A DNA stretch of 64,000 nucleotides from Desulfuromonadales bacterium (GCA_024636295.1 JAGXHI010000045.1:1-64000); one strand, 5' to 3'; positions 27,513 through 36,572 are shown, numbered from the stretch's first letter. Notes: generated from the sequence alone by a model not told the origin. Made by a program: numbers and translations.

Positions 27513-30170
27513 ATGGAAAAACAGCTGCCCAAAGGCTACGAGCCCCATGATGTCGAGGAGAAATGGTACACCCGGTGGGAGCAGTCCGGTATTTTTCATG
27601 CCGACGAGAAATCCCCCTTGCCTCATTATTCCATCGTCATTCCGCCGCCGAACGTCACCGGCGTGCTGCATATGGGCCATGCCCTGAACAACACCCTCCA
27701 GGATATCCTTTGCCGCTGGAAGCGCATGTCCGGTTTCGAGGTGCTCTGGATGCCGGGCACCGATCACGCCGGAATCGCCACACAGAATGTTGTCGAGAGG
27801 CAGTTGACCGAAGAGGGCAGGGACCGCCATGAAATAGGGCGCGAGAAATTCATTGAACGTGTCTGGAAGTGGCGCGAGGAATCGGGCGGACAGATCATCA
27901 ATCAGCTGAAAAGGCTCGGAGCCTCCTGCGATTGGGAGCGCGAGCGCTTCACCATGGACGAGGGTCTTTCCCGGGCGGTGCGCGAGGTTTTTGTGCGCCT
28001 CTATGAAGAAGGCCTGATTTACCGGGATAATCGCCTGATCAACTGGTGCCCCCGGTGCCACACGGCTCTTTCCGATCTTGAGGTCGAGCACGAAGAAAAG
28101 AAGGGGCGCCTCTGGCACCTGCGTTATCCCGTGCAGGGGACCGATCGGTATCTTATCGTCGCTACCACCCGTCCCGAAACCATGCTCGGCGATAGCGCTG
28201 TGGCGGTAAACCCGGCAGACGAGCGCTATTCCGACCTGATCGGCAAAAAAGTGCTGCTCCCGCTGATGGAGCGGGAAATCCCCATCATTGCCGACGGATA
28301 CGTCGATATGGAGTTCGGTTCGGGTGCGGTGAAAATCACCCCGGCACACGATTTCAACGATTTCGAGATCGGCAAACGCCACGGGCTTGAATTCATTAAT
28401 ATTCTGGACGAATCCGGCAACATCAATGAGAACGGCGGCTCCTACAATGGGCAGGAGCGGTATGAGGCGCGTGCCAATGTCGTGGCCGATCTGGAAAGCC
28501 GGGACCTGCTGGAGAAAATCGAGGATTACGCCAATGCCGTCGGCGAATGCTATCGCTGCAGGACGGTCATTGAGCCGTACATGAGCAAGCAGTGGTATGT
28601 GGCGGTAAAGCCGCTTGCAAAAGAAGCCATGGCCGCCGTCGAAGACGGCCGCACCAGAATCGTTCCTGCACAGTGGGAGAAAACCTATTTCGAGTGGATG
28701 GTCAATATTCAGGACTGGTGCATCAGCCGTCAGATCTGGTGGGGCCATCGCATCCCCGCCTGGTTCTGCGACGATTGCGGAGAGATTACCGTCTCGCGAG
28801 AAGATGCCCGCGTCTGCGCCCATTGCGGCGGAACCAGCATTCATCAGGAGACCGACGTCCTCGACACCTGGTTCTCCAGCGCCCTGTGGCCCTTCTCGAC
28901 CATGGGATGGCCGGAACAGACCGAGACTCTGGCCAAATTCTATCCGACGAGTTGTCTGGTCACAGGCTTCGATATTCTGTTTTTCTGGGTGGCCCGCATG
29001 ATGATGATGGGCCTCAAATTCATGAAGGAGGTTCCTTTCGTCGAGGTCTATATTCACGCCCTGGTGCGCGATGCCGAAGGGCAGAAAATGAGTAAAAGCA
29101 AGGGCAACGTCATCGACCCGCTCAATATTATCGATGAGCACGGGGCCGATGCCTTTCGCTTCACTCTGGCTGCCTTTGCTGCCATGGGCCGGGATATCAA
29201 GCTCTCCACGGAACGTATTTCAGGATATCGGGCTTTCGTGAACAAACTATGGAACGCGAGCCGTTTTGCCCTTATGAACCTGGAGGAATTCAATACCTCG
29301 GATGTCGAACTTGAAGGAATGGAATTTTCAACTGCCGACCGGTGGATTCTGACCCGCCTCACCGAGACGGAGCGGGAGGTCAATCGCGCATTGTCGGAGT
29401 ACAAGTTCAACGACGCCGCCTCCGCCTTGTATGCCTTTACCTGGCACCAGTTCTGCGACTGGTATATCGAACTGATCAAGAATGACCTGTACGGTGAAGA
29501 CCCGGGATCGAAAAACAGGGTCCAGAAAGTCCTTTTCACGGTCCTTGAACGGCTTCTTCGCCTGCTGCACCCCTTCATGCCCTTCGTGACGGAGGAGATC
29601 TGGAACTCACTGCCAGGTGAGCGCCCGAAGCGATTCATCCTTCAGGCCGATTATCCCGCAGGTGGAAGCATCCCCACCGATACCCAAGGGGCGGATCGCA
29701 TGGAAGCACTCATGGCGATCATCCGCAGCATTCGGAATATTCGCGGCGAAATGGACCTGCCTCCAGGAAAACAGATCACCACGATTCTGGATTGCCGGAC
29801 CGAGGCGGCCGCGGAAATGGTGCGGGCGGGACGGGAATATATTCGAACCCTCGCGCGTGTGGATGAACTGATCGTCGGAGTCGGGGTCGAGCGTCCCGAA
29901 AAGTCCGCCACACAGGTGGCCGGAGAGGTGGAGGTGCTCATCCCCATGGCCGGTCTGATCGATATGGAAGAGGAGGCGCAGCGCCTTCTCAAAGAGATCG
30001 GCAAGATAGAAAAGGATGTGACCTTTTTCCGTAAAAAGCTGTCCAATGAGAAATTCGTCTCAAATGCCCCTCCTCAGGTCATTGAAAAAGATCGGGGGAA
30101 AATGGCCGCAGCGAAAGAAAAACTTGAAATTCTGCAGAACAGCCTGAAAAAAATCCGGGCGATGATGTAA
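27513..30170 (+). CDS. valS: Valine--tRNA ligase
   Basis: Class I aminoacyl-tRNA synthetase charging tRNA-Val. 885 residues, normal for the family. HIGH motif in PNVTGVLHMGHAL, editing domain with TTRPETMLGDSAVAVNP, KMSKS motif in KMSKSKGNVIDP, anticodon-binding domain, and a C-terminal coiled-coil arm (LLKEIGKIEKDVTFFRKKL). ATG 27513 follows AAGGATTAAAAGA. No T-box was recognised upstream. Confidence 0.97.
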   Translation: MEKQLPKGYEPHDVEEKWYTRWEQSGIFHADEKSPLPHYSIVIPPPNVTGVLHMGHALNNTLQDILCRWKRMSGFEVLWMPGTDHAGIATQNVVERQLTEEGRDRHEIGREKFIERVWKWREESGGQIINQLKRLGASCDWERERFTMDEGLSRAVREVFVRLYEEGLIYRDNRLINWCPRCHTALSDLEVEHEEKKGRLWHLRYPVQGTDRYLIVATTRPETMLGDSAVAVNPADERYSDLIGKKVLLPLMEREIPIIADGYVDMEFGSGAVKITPAHDFNDFEIGKRHGLEFINILDESGNINENGGSYNGQERYEARANVVADLESRDLLEKIEDYANAVGECYRCRTVIEPYMSKQWYVAVKPLAKEAMAAVEDGRTRIVPAQWEKTYFEWMVNIQDWCISRQIWWGHRIPAWFCDDCGEITVSREDARVCAHCGGTSIHQETDVLDTWFSSALWPFSTMGWPEQTETLAKFYPTSCLVTGFDILFFWVARMMMMGLKFMKEVPFVEVYIHALVRDAEGQKMSKSKGNVIDPLNIIDEHGADAFRFTLAAFAAMGRDIKLSTERISGYRAFVNKLWNASRFALMNLEEFNTSDVELEGMEFSTADRWILTRLTETEREVNRALSEYKFNDAASALYAFTWHQFCDWYIELIKNDLYGEDPGSKNRVQKVLFTVLERLLRLLHPFMPFVTEEIWNSLPGERPKRFILQADYPAGGSIPTDTQGADRMEALMAIIRSIRNIRGEMDLPPGKQITTILDCRTEAAAEMVRAGREYIRTLARVDELIVGVGVERPEKSATQVAGEVEVLIPMAGLIDMEEEAQRLLKEIGKIEKDVTFFRKKLSNEKFVSNAPPQVIEKDRGKMAAAKEKLEILQNSLKKIRAMM

Positions 30171-30227
30171 TCCTGCGTCGGGGCGATAATGCCCTGCCAT
30201 TTCTCCTCAAAACCACCCCAGGGGATC

Positions 30228-31514
30228 ATGAAACCGTCGTCCGTTATTCTTTTTCGCGTTTTTCCGCCTTTTGCACTCGGGTTTCTTCTTTCTTATCTCT
30301 TTCGCACGGTCAATGCGGTTATCGCTCCGGACCTGATGGGCGACATAGGACTGGAGCCGGCACAGCTCGGACTGCTTACCTCCGCTTATTTCCTGTCTTT
30401 TGCCGCCTTTCAACTTCCCCTGGGGGTGTTGCTGGACCGGTACGATCCCCGCCGGGTTGAGGCGGTGCTTCTGCTCTTTGCCGCCGCAGGAGCTTATGTT
30501 TTTTCACAGGCCGATACGATGACCATGCTCGTGGTCGGCCGGGCGCTTATAGGCTTTGGAGTTTCGGCCTGTCTGATGGCAGCATTTAAGACCTTCACCA
30601 TATGGCTTCCTCCCGAGAAGCTGCCTCTTGCCAACGGCGTACAGATGGTATTCGGGGGTCTCGGCGCACTTGCGGCCACCGCTCCGGTGGAGGCGGCACT
30701 TTCCTTCACGGACTGGCGTGGCGTTTTCCTGGCCCTTGCCGTTTCGGCTGTCGTGATCTCCATAATAATACTTTTCGTTGTGCCCCCATCAAAGGAACGT
30801 CCTTCCGGAGAAACTTTCCGGCAGCAACTGAAGGGCATACGGATGGTTTTCACCAGTCGCATCTTTTGGCAGATCGCTCCCTGGGCCATCGCGGCACAGT
30901 CGGCCTATCTTTCCATACAGGGGCTCTGGTCCGGACCCTGGCTTCGGGATGTCGCCGGATTCGATCGTGAAGCGACGGCTTATGTCCTGTTGCGAATCGC
31001 CGTCGCCATGACCATCGGTTATTTAGTCTTCGGCGCTCTGGCGGAGAGACTCTCCCGCCGCGGCATAAAACCCTCGACGGTAGCTGCTGTTGGAATGGGC
31101 CTGTTCATGACGGTGCAGCTTTTCCTGATCTTTCCCGGTCTCTTCCCGGCGGCGCCCGTCTGGATGGCCTTCGGATTTTTCGGTACGGCGTGTTCACTTC
31201 CCTACGCCGTTCTTTCCCAGAATTTTCCGCGGCATCTGAGCGGTCGCGCGAATACAGCCCTGAACCTGTCGATGTTCTTCTGCGCATTCATAGCCCAGTG
31301 GAGTATCGGAGCCATCATCGGCCTCTGGCCCGGAACGGCCGCAGGCGGCTATTCCGTGATTGGCTATCAGACCGCATTCGGGGCGTTCCTGGGGCTGGAA
31401 CTGATAGGGGCCGGATGGTTCTTCCTGTCCGAAAATATGTCCCGACGGAAGGAAAGCGGAAAACCGGCTGGAGAATGGTGTTCCGCAGCGATCAAGGGAG
31501 AAGACCTGAAGTGA
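30228..31514 (+). CDS. MFS transporter
   Basis: Inner-membrane major facilitator of 428 residues with about 12 hydrophobic helices. The MFS signature after helix 2 reads GVLLDRYDPRRVEA, and helix 1 begins FPPFALGFLLSYLFRTVNAV. The overall style recalls nitrate/nitrite or cyanate transporters (NarK/CynX-like), but no specific substrate motif is convincing. ATG 30228 is preferred over 30189 because AGGGGA lies just upstream and it directly precedes helix 1. It follows valS by 57 bases and may be cotranscribed. Confidence 0.85.
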   Translation: MKPSSVILFRVFPPFALGFLLSYLFRTVNAVIAPDLMGDIGLEPAQLGLLTSAYFLSFAAFQLPLGVLLDRYDPRRVEAVLLLFAAAGAYVFSQADTMTMLVVGRALIGFGVSACLMAAFKTFTIWLPPEKLPLANGVQMVFGGLGALAATAPVEAALSFTDWRGVFLALAVSAVVISIIILFVVPPSKERPSGETFRQQLKGIRMVFTSRIFWQIAPWAIAAQSAYLSIQGLWSGPWLRDVAGFDREATAYVLLRIAVAMTIGYLVFGALAERLSRRGIKPSTVAAVGMGLFMTVQLFLIFPGLFPAAPVWMAFGFFGTACSLPYAVLSQNFPRHLSGRANTALNLSMFFCAFIAQWSIGAIIGLWPGTAAGGYSVIGYQTAFGAFLGLELIGAGWFFLSENMSRRKESGKPAGEWCSAAIKGEDLK

Positions 31515-31600
31515 GGAAACAAACTCCAGCTGATGGCCCCTCGCACCGCAGCGGACAGCAGTGATAGAAGTTCAGGAAAATTTCTCGAGGAAAGTTAGAT

Positions 31601-32023
31601 ATGCCCGAATCTATTTTTCAGATTGATCTTCAGGTCCGCGATTATGAATGCGACATGGAGGGGATCGTCAACAATGCCGTCTATCAGAACTACCTGGAGC
31701 ATGCACGGCATGAATTTCTGAAGAACATGGGGCTCGATTTCGCCCGCCTCACCCGAGGAGGTATCAATCTGGTGGTGATAAGGGCCGAGCTCGATTACCG
31801 TTTCTCCCTGAGGAGCGGGGACCGATTCCGCGTCAGCCTTCATCTGAAGCGCCTTTCCCCTCTTCGTTTCGTTTTCGTCCAGGAAATCGAACGACTTCCG
31901 GACAACAAACGAATCATGGAGGCCAGAATCATTGGAACCTCTCTGAATGCCAATGGACGTCCCTTTCTGCCCAAAGAAATCGAAGCGCTTCTTTCACCCG
32001 CCCGTCCGGTCACATCAAAATAA
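31601..32023 (+). CDS. Acyl-CoA thioesterase, YbgC/FadM-type hotdog fold
   Basis: 4HBT-superfamily thioesterase of 140 residues. The active-site segment is VRDYECDMEGIVNNAVYQNYLEH, where the family has DxxGHVNN; the usual His is replaced by Ile here, while the catalytic Asp of the segment remains. FLPKEIEALL closes the protein. It hydrolyses acyl-CoA thioesters in the cytosol; the substrate is unknown. ATG 31601 follows GAGGAAAG. Transcription is probably independent of the MFS gene 86 bases upstream. Confidence 0.85.
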   Translation: MPESIFQIDLQVRDYECDMEGIVNNAVYQNYLEHARHEFLKNMGLDFARLTRGGINLVVIRAELDYRFSLRSGDRFRVSLHLKRLSPLRFVFVQEIERLPDNKRIMEARIIGTSLNANGRPFLPKEIEALLSPARPVTSK

Positions 32024-32026
32024 AGA

Positions 32027-32048
32027 AGCCGGGAAAAACATCCCGGCT
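32027..32048 (-). terminator. Terminator of the peptidoglycan-binding protein gene
   Basis: AGCCGGGA and TCCCGGCT form a perfect 8-bp stem. On the minus strand it is followed by TCTTTATTTT; the plus strand lacks a T run. Confidence 0.75.
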
Positions 32049-32083
32049 CCGTTAAATCCTTCATCCGATAACAACGCTTCGGA

Positions 32084-32944
32084 TCAGTATTTACGTTCTG
32101 GTGTTTGTTGCTGCCGCTCCTGTTGTTGATTCATCTGATTCTGATGTGGTTGATCCTTCTTCATCTGTTTCTGTTGCTCGTCCTGCCGGCGTTGTCTCTG
32201 TTCTTCCTGGAACTTAGGCGAAATGCCGAAGAATTCTTCTGAATCGAGTCCCAGAGACTCGAGAGTCTCTCGATTGATCTGGCCTGTAGCCACAATCCCT
32301 TGTGATTGCTGAAATTCGCGAAGCGCCTGCTCCGTCTTCGGTCCGTAGAGGCCGTCAACCGGTCCCACTTCATGGCCGTGCTCACTAAGTTTTTTCTGAA
32401 GTTCCTTGACGTCTTCCGAGCGTAACTTGCCCTGGCCTCTTTTCACAACCTGCTCGTCGCCACCTCCGAATTGCACCCGGTCCCTGCCGATCTGCTGCGG
32501 ATCCTTCTGCTGATCCCTGCCGAGTTGCTGCTGGTCTTTGCCGAATGCGGGAGATACGCCTAAAAACTCCTGCTCCTTGATTTCCACATCCAGGGCCTGA
32601 AGGGTCTGGCGGTTTATGTTTCCGGATGCCGCAATTGCTTCATCCAGCTGGAATTCGCGAAGGGCTTCACTGGTCCTGGGACCTATGATTCCGTCCACCG
32701 AACCCACATCGTATCCCCTGTCTTTCAGGGTCTCCTGAATCTCTCTAACCTGACTGTTGGAAAGTTGCCCGGATGCAATCTGCTGTGATCCCTGCTGCTG
32801 GGAACCTGCGCCAATTTGGCGTTCCTGCCCCAATTGAGCGCTTCCGCTCTGTTTGGTTGCCTCATCCCCGCGGCTCAATGCCTGACCGGCGAAGAAAAGG
32901 CTCCCAGAAAAAGCCAGAAGGGTAATCGAAACCAGATATCTCAT
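32084..32944 (-). CDS. Exported protein with two peptidoglycan-binding repeats and Gln-rich linkers
   Basis: Secreted protein of 286 residues. Signal peptide MRYLVSITLLAFSGSLFFAGQALS; then two PG_binding_1 modules (QVREIQETLKDRGYDVGSVD...GPRTSEALREFQ and DVKELQKKLSEHGHEVGPVD...GPKTEQALREFQ). Each is followed by the motif EFLGVSPAFG or EFFGISPKFQ and a Gln-rich stretch. The C-terminal tail is almost all Q, R, K, N, E. The track start lies far upstream; ATG 32944 has AAGGAGAG and begins the signal peptide. No catalytic domain is present, so it probably binds the cell wall in the periplasm. Confidence 0.88.
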   Translation of the reverse strand: MRYLVSITLLAFSGSLFFAGQALSRGDEATKQSGSAQLGQERQIGAGSQQQGSQQIASGQLSNSQVREIQETLKDRGYDVGSVDGIIGPRTSEALREFQLDEAIAASGNINRQTLQALDVEIKEQEFLGVSPAFGKDQQQLGRDQQKDPQQIGRDRVQFGGGDEQVVKRGQGKLRSEDVKELQKKLSEHGHEVGPVDGLYGPKTEQALREFQQSQGIVATGQINRETLESLGLDSEEFFGISPKFQEEQRQRRQDEQQKQMKKDQPHQNQMNQQQERQQQTPERKY

Positions 32945-33047
32945 CTTGCTCTCCTTTTTTCGTATGGAATTTTTAGTCATTTTCCTTCCGTCAACGCTAC
33001 GGTTGCGAAACCAATCGACAGACAGTTTGGCGATGACCCATGGTTCT

Positions 33048-33075
33048 TTTCTATCACTCATCAAATGATTGTCAA
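33048..33075 (-). promoter_or_regulatory. Candidate promoter of the peptidoglycan-binding protein gene
   Basis: On the minus strand, TTGACA (33075-33070), 16 bases, TAGAAA (33053-33048). It lies about 105 bases before the ATG at 32944. Confidence 0.5.
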
Positions 33076-33184
33076 GAAATAAAAAGAACTATAAAACAAG
33101 TATTTAAGGGTTGATAAATGAATATTTCATGATATCTGCCAAGGTGCAAAATTGCTGTACAGAATAAACCCCAGGCACAGAAAA

Positions 33185-33206
33185 AGCCGGGCGTTTCCGC
33201 CCGGCT
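33185..33206 (-). terminator. Terminator of the PRC-barrel protein gene
   Basis: AGCCGGGCG and CGCCCGGCT form a 9-bp stem with a GAAA loop on the minus strand, followed by TTTTTC. It lies after the TAA that would close the extended reading frame. Confidence 0.88.
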
Positions 33207-33317
33207 GCGTTGTTTACGTTTTAGTCCTGTCGTTCCGTCCTGTTATTGTTTCTGCTGCTGGGGTTGCTGTTGTTGCTTCATCTGATTCTGCTGCTCCTGT
33301 TGTTTCATTTGCTCCTG

Positions 33318-33971
33318 CTATTTCTGTTGCTGCTGCCCTTCCCAATAAGGGGAGACGCCGTAGTATTGATGGATTTCACGTCCCTGGTTGCGATCGAGGG
33401 TTTTCTTCAGGTCCCCCTGGGGGGCTTGCTTCAGTTGATCCTTGGTGACATTGAGGACCAGAACGGGTCCCTGCTGCCCCGCCTGAGCCTGCTCCGTTGG
33501 TTGCATTTTCAATGCATTCCAGGGCACCACGACTTTTTCCCCGCCGATTCCCCAGAACCCGCCGGATGTGAGAACCACGTATGCGACCTGGCCTGCCTGG
33601 GTGTCAATGACGACCTTATCGATCGAGCCGACTTCCTCGCCTTGCTGGTTCTGGATTTTCATGCCTTGGATATCGTCAGAGTTTTGCAGCTGCTGAGCGT
33701 ATTGATCCTGTTTCTGCTGCCCGGCGGCCATCTTCGGTTGCTCCTGTCCGGTTTGCTGCTGCTTTTGCTGCTGTTCCTGATCTGTCATCTGTTGTTTCTG
33801 GTCCTTCTTCTGGGAAAGTTCCTGCTTTTCCTCTTTGACATCCTGTTTTTCCTGTTGAAGAGTTTCCTGTTTTTCCTTTTTCTGATCCTCTTGGTGGGTT
33901 GCGGCAAAAAGATTAGGCGCAAGGGCCAGGCTGGCTGATAGTGCGACGGCTGTTAGCATATGCAGTTTCAT
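33318..33971 (-). CDS. Exported PRC-barrel protein with Gln-rich regions, ending at an in-frame TAG
   Basis: Periplasmic protein of 217 residues. Signal peptide MKLHMLTAVALSASLALAPNLFA; a strongly Q/K/E-rich region (25-90); a PRC-barrel domain (about 95-160: IQGMKIQNQQGEEVGSIDKVVID, VVVPWNALKM); then HQYYGVSPYWEGQQQQK and the stop. The TAG at 33318-33320 is followed by 24 more codons in the same frame, again Gln-rich (QEQMKQQEQQNQMK), up to TAA at 33243-33245. A single C to T change in a CAG codon would explain the stop. The function of such exported PRC-barrel proteins is unknown. Confidence 0.85.
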   Translation of the reverse strand: MKLHMLTAVALSASLALAPNLFAATHQEDQKKEKQETLQQEKQDVKEEKQELSQKKDQKQQMTDQEQQQKQQQTGQEQPKMAAGQQKQDQYAQQLQNSDDIQGMKIQNQQGEEVGSIDKVVIDTQAGQVAYVVLTSGGFWGIGGEKVVVPWNALKMQPTEQAQAGQQGPVLVLNVTKDQLKQAPQGDLKKTLDRNQGREIHQYYGVSPYWEGQQQQK

Positions 33972-34134
33972 CTTTTCATCTCCTTGATTTGCGTTAGAAA
34001 TTTAAGTTCCGCCCTGTGTTTCTTATACAGGTTTACCTCCATATCGCAGAAAGTCAAATCGGCCTGAAAAAATTTGCGGAGATGAAAATAGCTGTTTTTT
34101 AGAGGAATTTCTCTTTCGAGGTGAGCTCGCAGAA

Positions 34135-34356
34135 TCAGGGTGTCAGCACGATCTTGATTCCCTTTTTCTCACGGCTTTCGAACAGACGGTAAGCCCCTGG
34201 CGCTTCGTCGAGTTTCATATGGTGGGTGATGATCCGGGAAGGATCGATATCGCCTCGCTCGATTCTCTCCAGCAGAGGTTCGAAATAATTGTGAACGTGG
34301 GATTGCCCCATGCGTACGGTGAGCCCCTTGGCAAAGGCCGCCCCCACCGGAAATCC
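34135..34356 (-). pseudogene. C-terminal remnant of a zinc-type alcohol dehydrogenase
   Basis: Only about 73 C-terminal residues of a medium-chain (MDR) zinc alcohol/formaldehyde dehydrogenase-like protein remain: FPVGAAFAKGLTVRMGQ, NYFEPLLERIERGDIDPSRI, and LDEAPGAYRLFESREK. The catalytic and NAD-binding parts are missing, and the frame before FPVGAAF does not match the family. It lies directly downstream of the frameshifted cytochrome gene and is probably a deletion remnant. The track start at 34383 is not a meaningful gene start. Confidence 0.72.
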
Positions 34357-34413
34357 GGATTCGGGTGGGGTCTCTGGCCTCATCGGGCATGAAGTGGCAT
34401 CCTTTCTCGGGAT

Positions 34414-35954
34414 TCAGGTCCTCCCTGCGGAGAAAGGGTCGAAGAGGCCGTACTGGTGTTGCTCCCGAAAAACACCATCGGCACCGGCCGGGAAGGTCCA
34501 GTCGCGGGCTTGAGCGCCATATCGGTATAATCCTTTTCAACTCTCTTCCTTTCCGGATGTGGAAAAGAGTTTATGTAAGCCGCCACATCCAGAGCCTCTT
34601 CTTCGGTGAGAGCCGGGCGCTGCCGGGGTGTTCCCAATGGCATGTTGCTCCGGATAAAATCTGCAGCGAAAGAGATTTGATGCATCGGGGAGCCATTTTC
34701 ATAACTTTCCGGACCCCGGAGCGGTGCAACGATCCGGCGTCCCGGCCCCATGTCGCCGCTGCTCCGATAACCTCCGCCGTCACTCGCATGGCAGCCCTGA
34801 CAACGGACCCGATAAATCCGCTCTCCTTCCGCCGGCCAGGCCCTCAGGTCCGAAGACCGAACTCCTGCGATTGGGGGGGCGGACTGATTCCGAGCCGTTT
34901 CTCTGGTCTTGTCGGGTGGCGCTGTGCTGGTTCGCTCAATGTCGGACAGGGTGGTCAGAAACTGCAGAATGGCAAGAATCTCCTCGCCGCTCAACTCGAT
35001 ATGGAGTTGACGATCGCCCATCCGTTCGATCGCCTCAGGAAGGGTGGGAACTTTTCCATCGTAGAAATAAGGTGCGGTCAGCAGGATGTTGCGCAGTTGA
35101 GGGCCACGTAAAGTTTTCTGGCCGGAACCCTTCCCAGGTTTATTATTTCCTTCATTCACCTCTCCTTCACTGGCCGAACGAAAGGTCCCGCCCAGGAGCG
35201 GTCCGTCATGACACTGAACGCATTTCCTTTCGATGAAAATCCGAAGTCCCTCCTTCTCATTTTTCGTCAGGACCTCCTGTTGCCCCTGAAGGTAAAGGTC
35301 GAATCGGTCGTGCGTGGTCAGTGTCCGCAGGTAGGCTCCGATAGCCTGAATCGCGTTTTCCCGGGAAAATGGATTTTCCGCCTCTGGAAAAGCGCGACGG
35401 ATAGCCCACGAATACAGTTTATTCTCCTCGAGAGGCTCTATGGAAAGGGACAAATGAAAATTCTCCACTTCCGGCACTTCAGGCGCATCGATAACTCCGT
35501 TTCGGCCGTCCTGGAAAAGGCCAGACTGGAAACCGGCATTCAAAACGGTCGGAGCGTTGAGGAGACCGGTAATGGTTTCCCGTCTCGTCGGAACGGGCAG
35601 GTTATCCGCACCCCCGCGCCTGAAATCAACAGGATGACAGTTATTGCAGGATCGTCTTTCAGACGAAATTTCCGGAGAGAAGAAAAGAGCTTCTCCCAAT
35701 CGCACCATCGCCGGCGAGTCTTGCTCGGCGCCAGGCATTTCCTCAGGGAGAATAGCGAAGGACGTCCTGGCCCGTTCAAACAGCCGCTGCTCGGGATTCG
35801 ATTCCGGTTCGGGGGGGGAGGCGGGTTGCTGGGCCGGCGATTCTGCTTCTTGTCGTGATGCGGGATCGGCCCGGTTGCCTGCGCAACCCGCGAACAATAG
35901 AGTGAGCATTGCAGATACTGCAATGCACGGCAAAGCACTCCTCTTCCATTTCAA
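34414..35954 (-). CDS. Tri-haem c-type cytochrome: di-haem peroxidase (MauG/CcpA-like) fused to mono-haem domain, frameshifted near the end
   Basis: Exported lipoprotein-type cytochrome. A lipobox at LLFAGC (Cys24) and a Pro-rich linker precede the protein body. The di-haem cytochrome c peroxidase/MauG-like part (70-340) has haem motifs CNNCH (103-107) and CVQCH (245-249). A third motif, CQGCH (385-389), lies in a C-terminal domain resembling TsdA-like cytochromes. The track frame ends at 34380. However, after MALKPAT, near 34501-34505, the familiar tail (FPAGADGVFREQHQYGLFDP) continues in another frame to TGA at 34414, implying loss of one base. The end given here uses that frame. Electron partners are unknown. 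Confidence 0.82.
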
Positions 35955-36062
35955 GGCGGTCGCCTCCTTCCAATCTGAAATTTCCGGAAAGAAAAACTAC
36001 CGGACACGCCGGACCTCTTCCACCTTTCTTTATGGCCAGTCCGTTCCTTGGCGGAATGAGGC

Positions 36063-36572
36063 TCAGGCGAGCTTTTTCATCGACTCTTCGATAAACGCCG
36101 GAATGTCCCCCGGATTTCGGCTGCTGACGAGATTCCCGTCCACGACCACTTCCTGATCCAGGAATTCTGCCCCGGCATTTTTGATATCCTGCTTCACGGA
36201 TTTGTATCCGGTCATTCTGCGTCCTTTCACGACCTGTGCGGTGATCAGCAACTGGGCGGCATGGCAGATGGCGAATACGGGCTTGTCGCTCTTGACGAAA
36301 TCGCCCGCAAAGCGCACCGCATCCTCGTGGATTCGGAGTTTGTCCGGGGAATAGCCGCCGGGGATCAGCAGTGCGTCGAAATCCGCTATTTTGGCTTCTC
36401 CGACAGACTTGTCGATCTTAACCGGCGTCTGGCTCTTTTTCCCCTGGACCGTCTGGCCAGCTTCGATCCCGATATGAATGAGCTCATGTCCTTTTTCCCT
36501 GAAGGCTTTCGCCGGCTCCGTATATTCCGAATCCTCGAAATCGTCCGTCAGGATGACTGCTATTCTGGCCAT
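36063..36572 (-). CDS. DJ-1/PfpI-family protein
   Basis: Cytosolic protein of 169 residues of the PfpI/YhbO branch of the DJ-1 superfamily. The nucleophile elbow with Cys is AICHAAQLL; a conserved Glu is in the early IAVILTDDFEDSEY segment; DALLIPGGYSPDKLR and VVVDGNLVSSRNPGDIPAF are typical. Relatives are described as stress proteins with proposed glyoxalase/deglycase or protease activity. Met10 of the track ORF is the start: AAAGGAGA lies 8 bases upstream of ATG 36572. It is divergent from the histidine kinase gene. Confidence 0.9.
   Translation of the reverse strand: MARIAVILTDDFEDSEYTEPAKAFREKGHELIHIGIEAGQTVQGKKSQTPVKIDKSVGEAKIADFDALLIPGGYSPDKLRIHEDAVRFAGDFVKSDKPVFAICHAAQLLITAQVVKGRRMTGYKSVKQDIKNAGAEFLDQEVVVDGNLVSSRNPGDIPAFIEESMKKLA

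Noticed and set aside
27450-29141. 563-residue minus-strand ORF opposite valS
   Set aside because: Antisense shadow of ValS with no own ribosome binding site or domain.
33246-33938. 230-residue Leu-rich, apparently multi-membrane plus-strand ORF
   Set aside because: It is the reverse reading of CAG/CAA-rich DNA of the Gln-rich PRC-barrel gene, where Gln codons become Leu codons.
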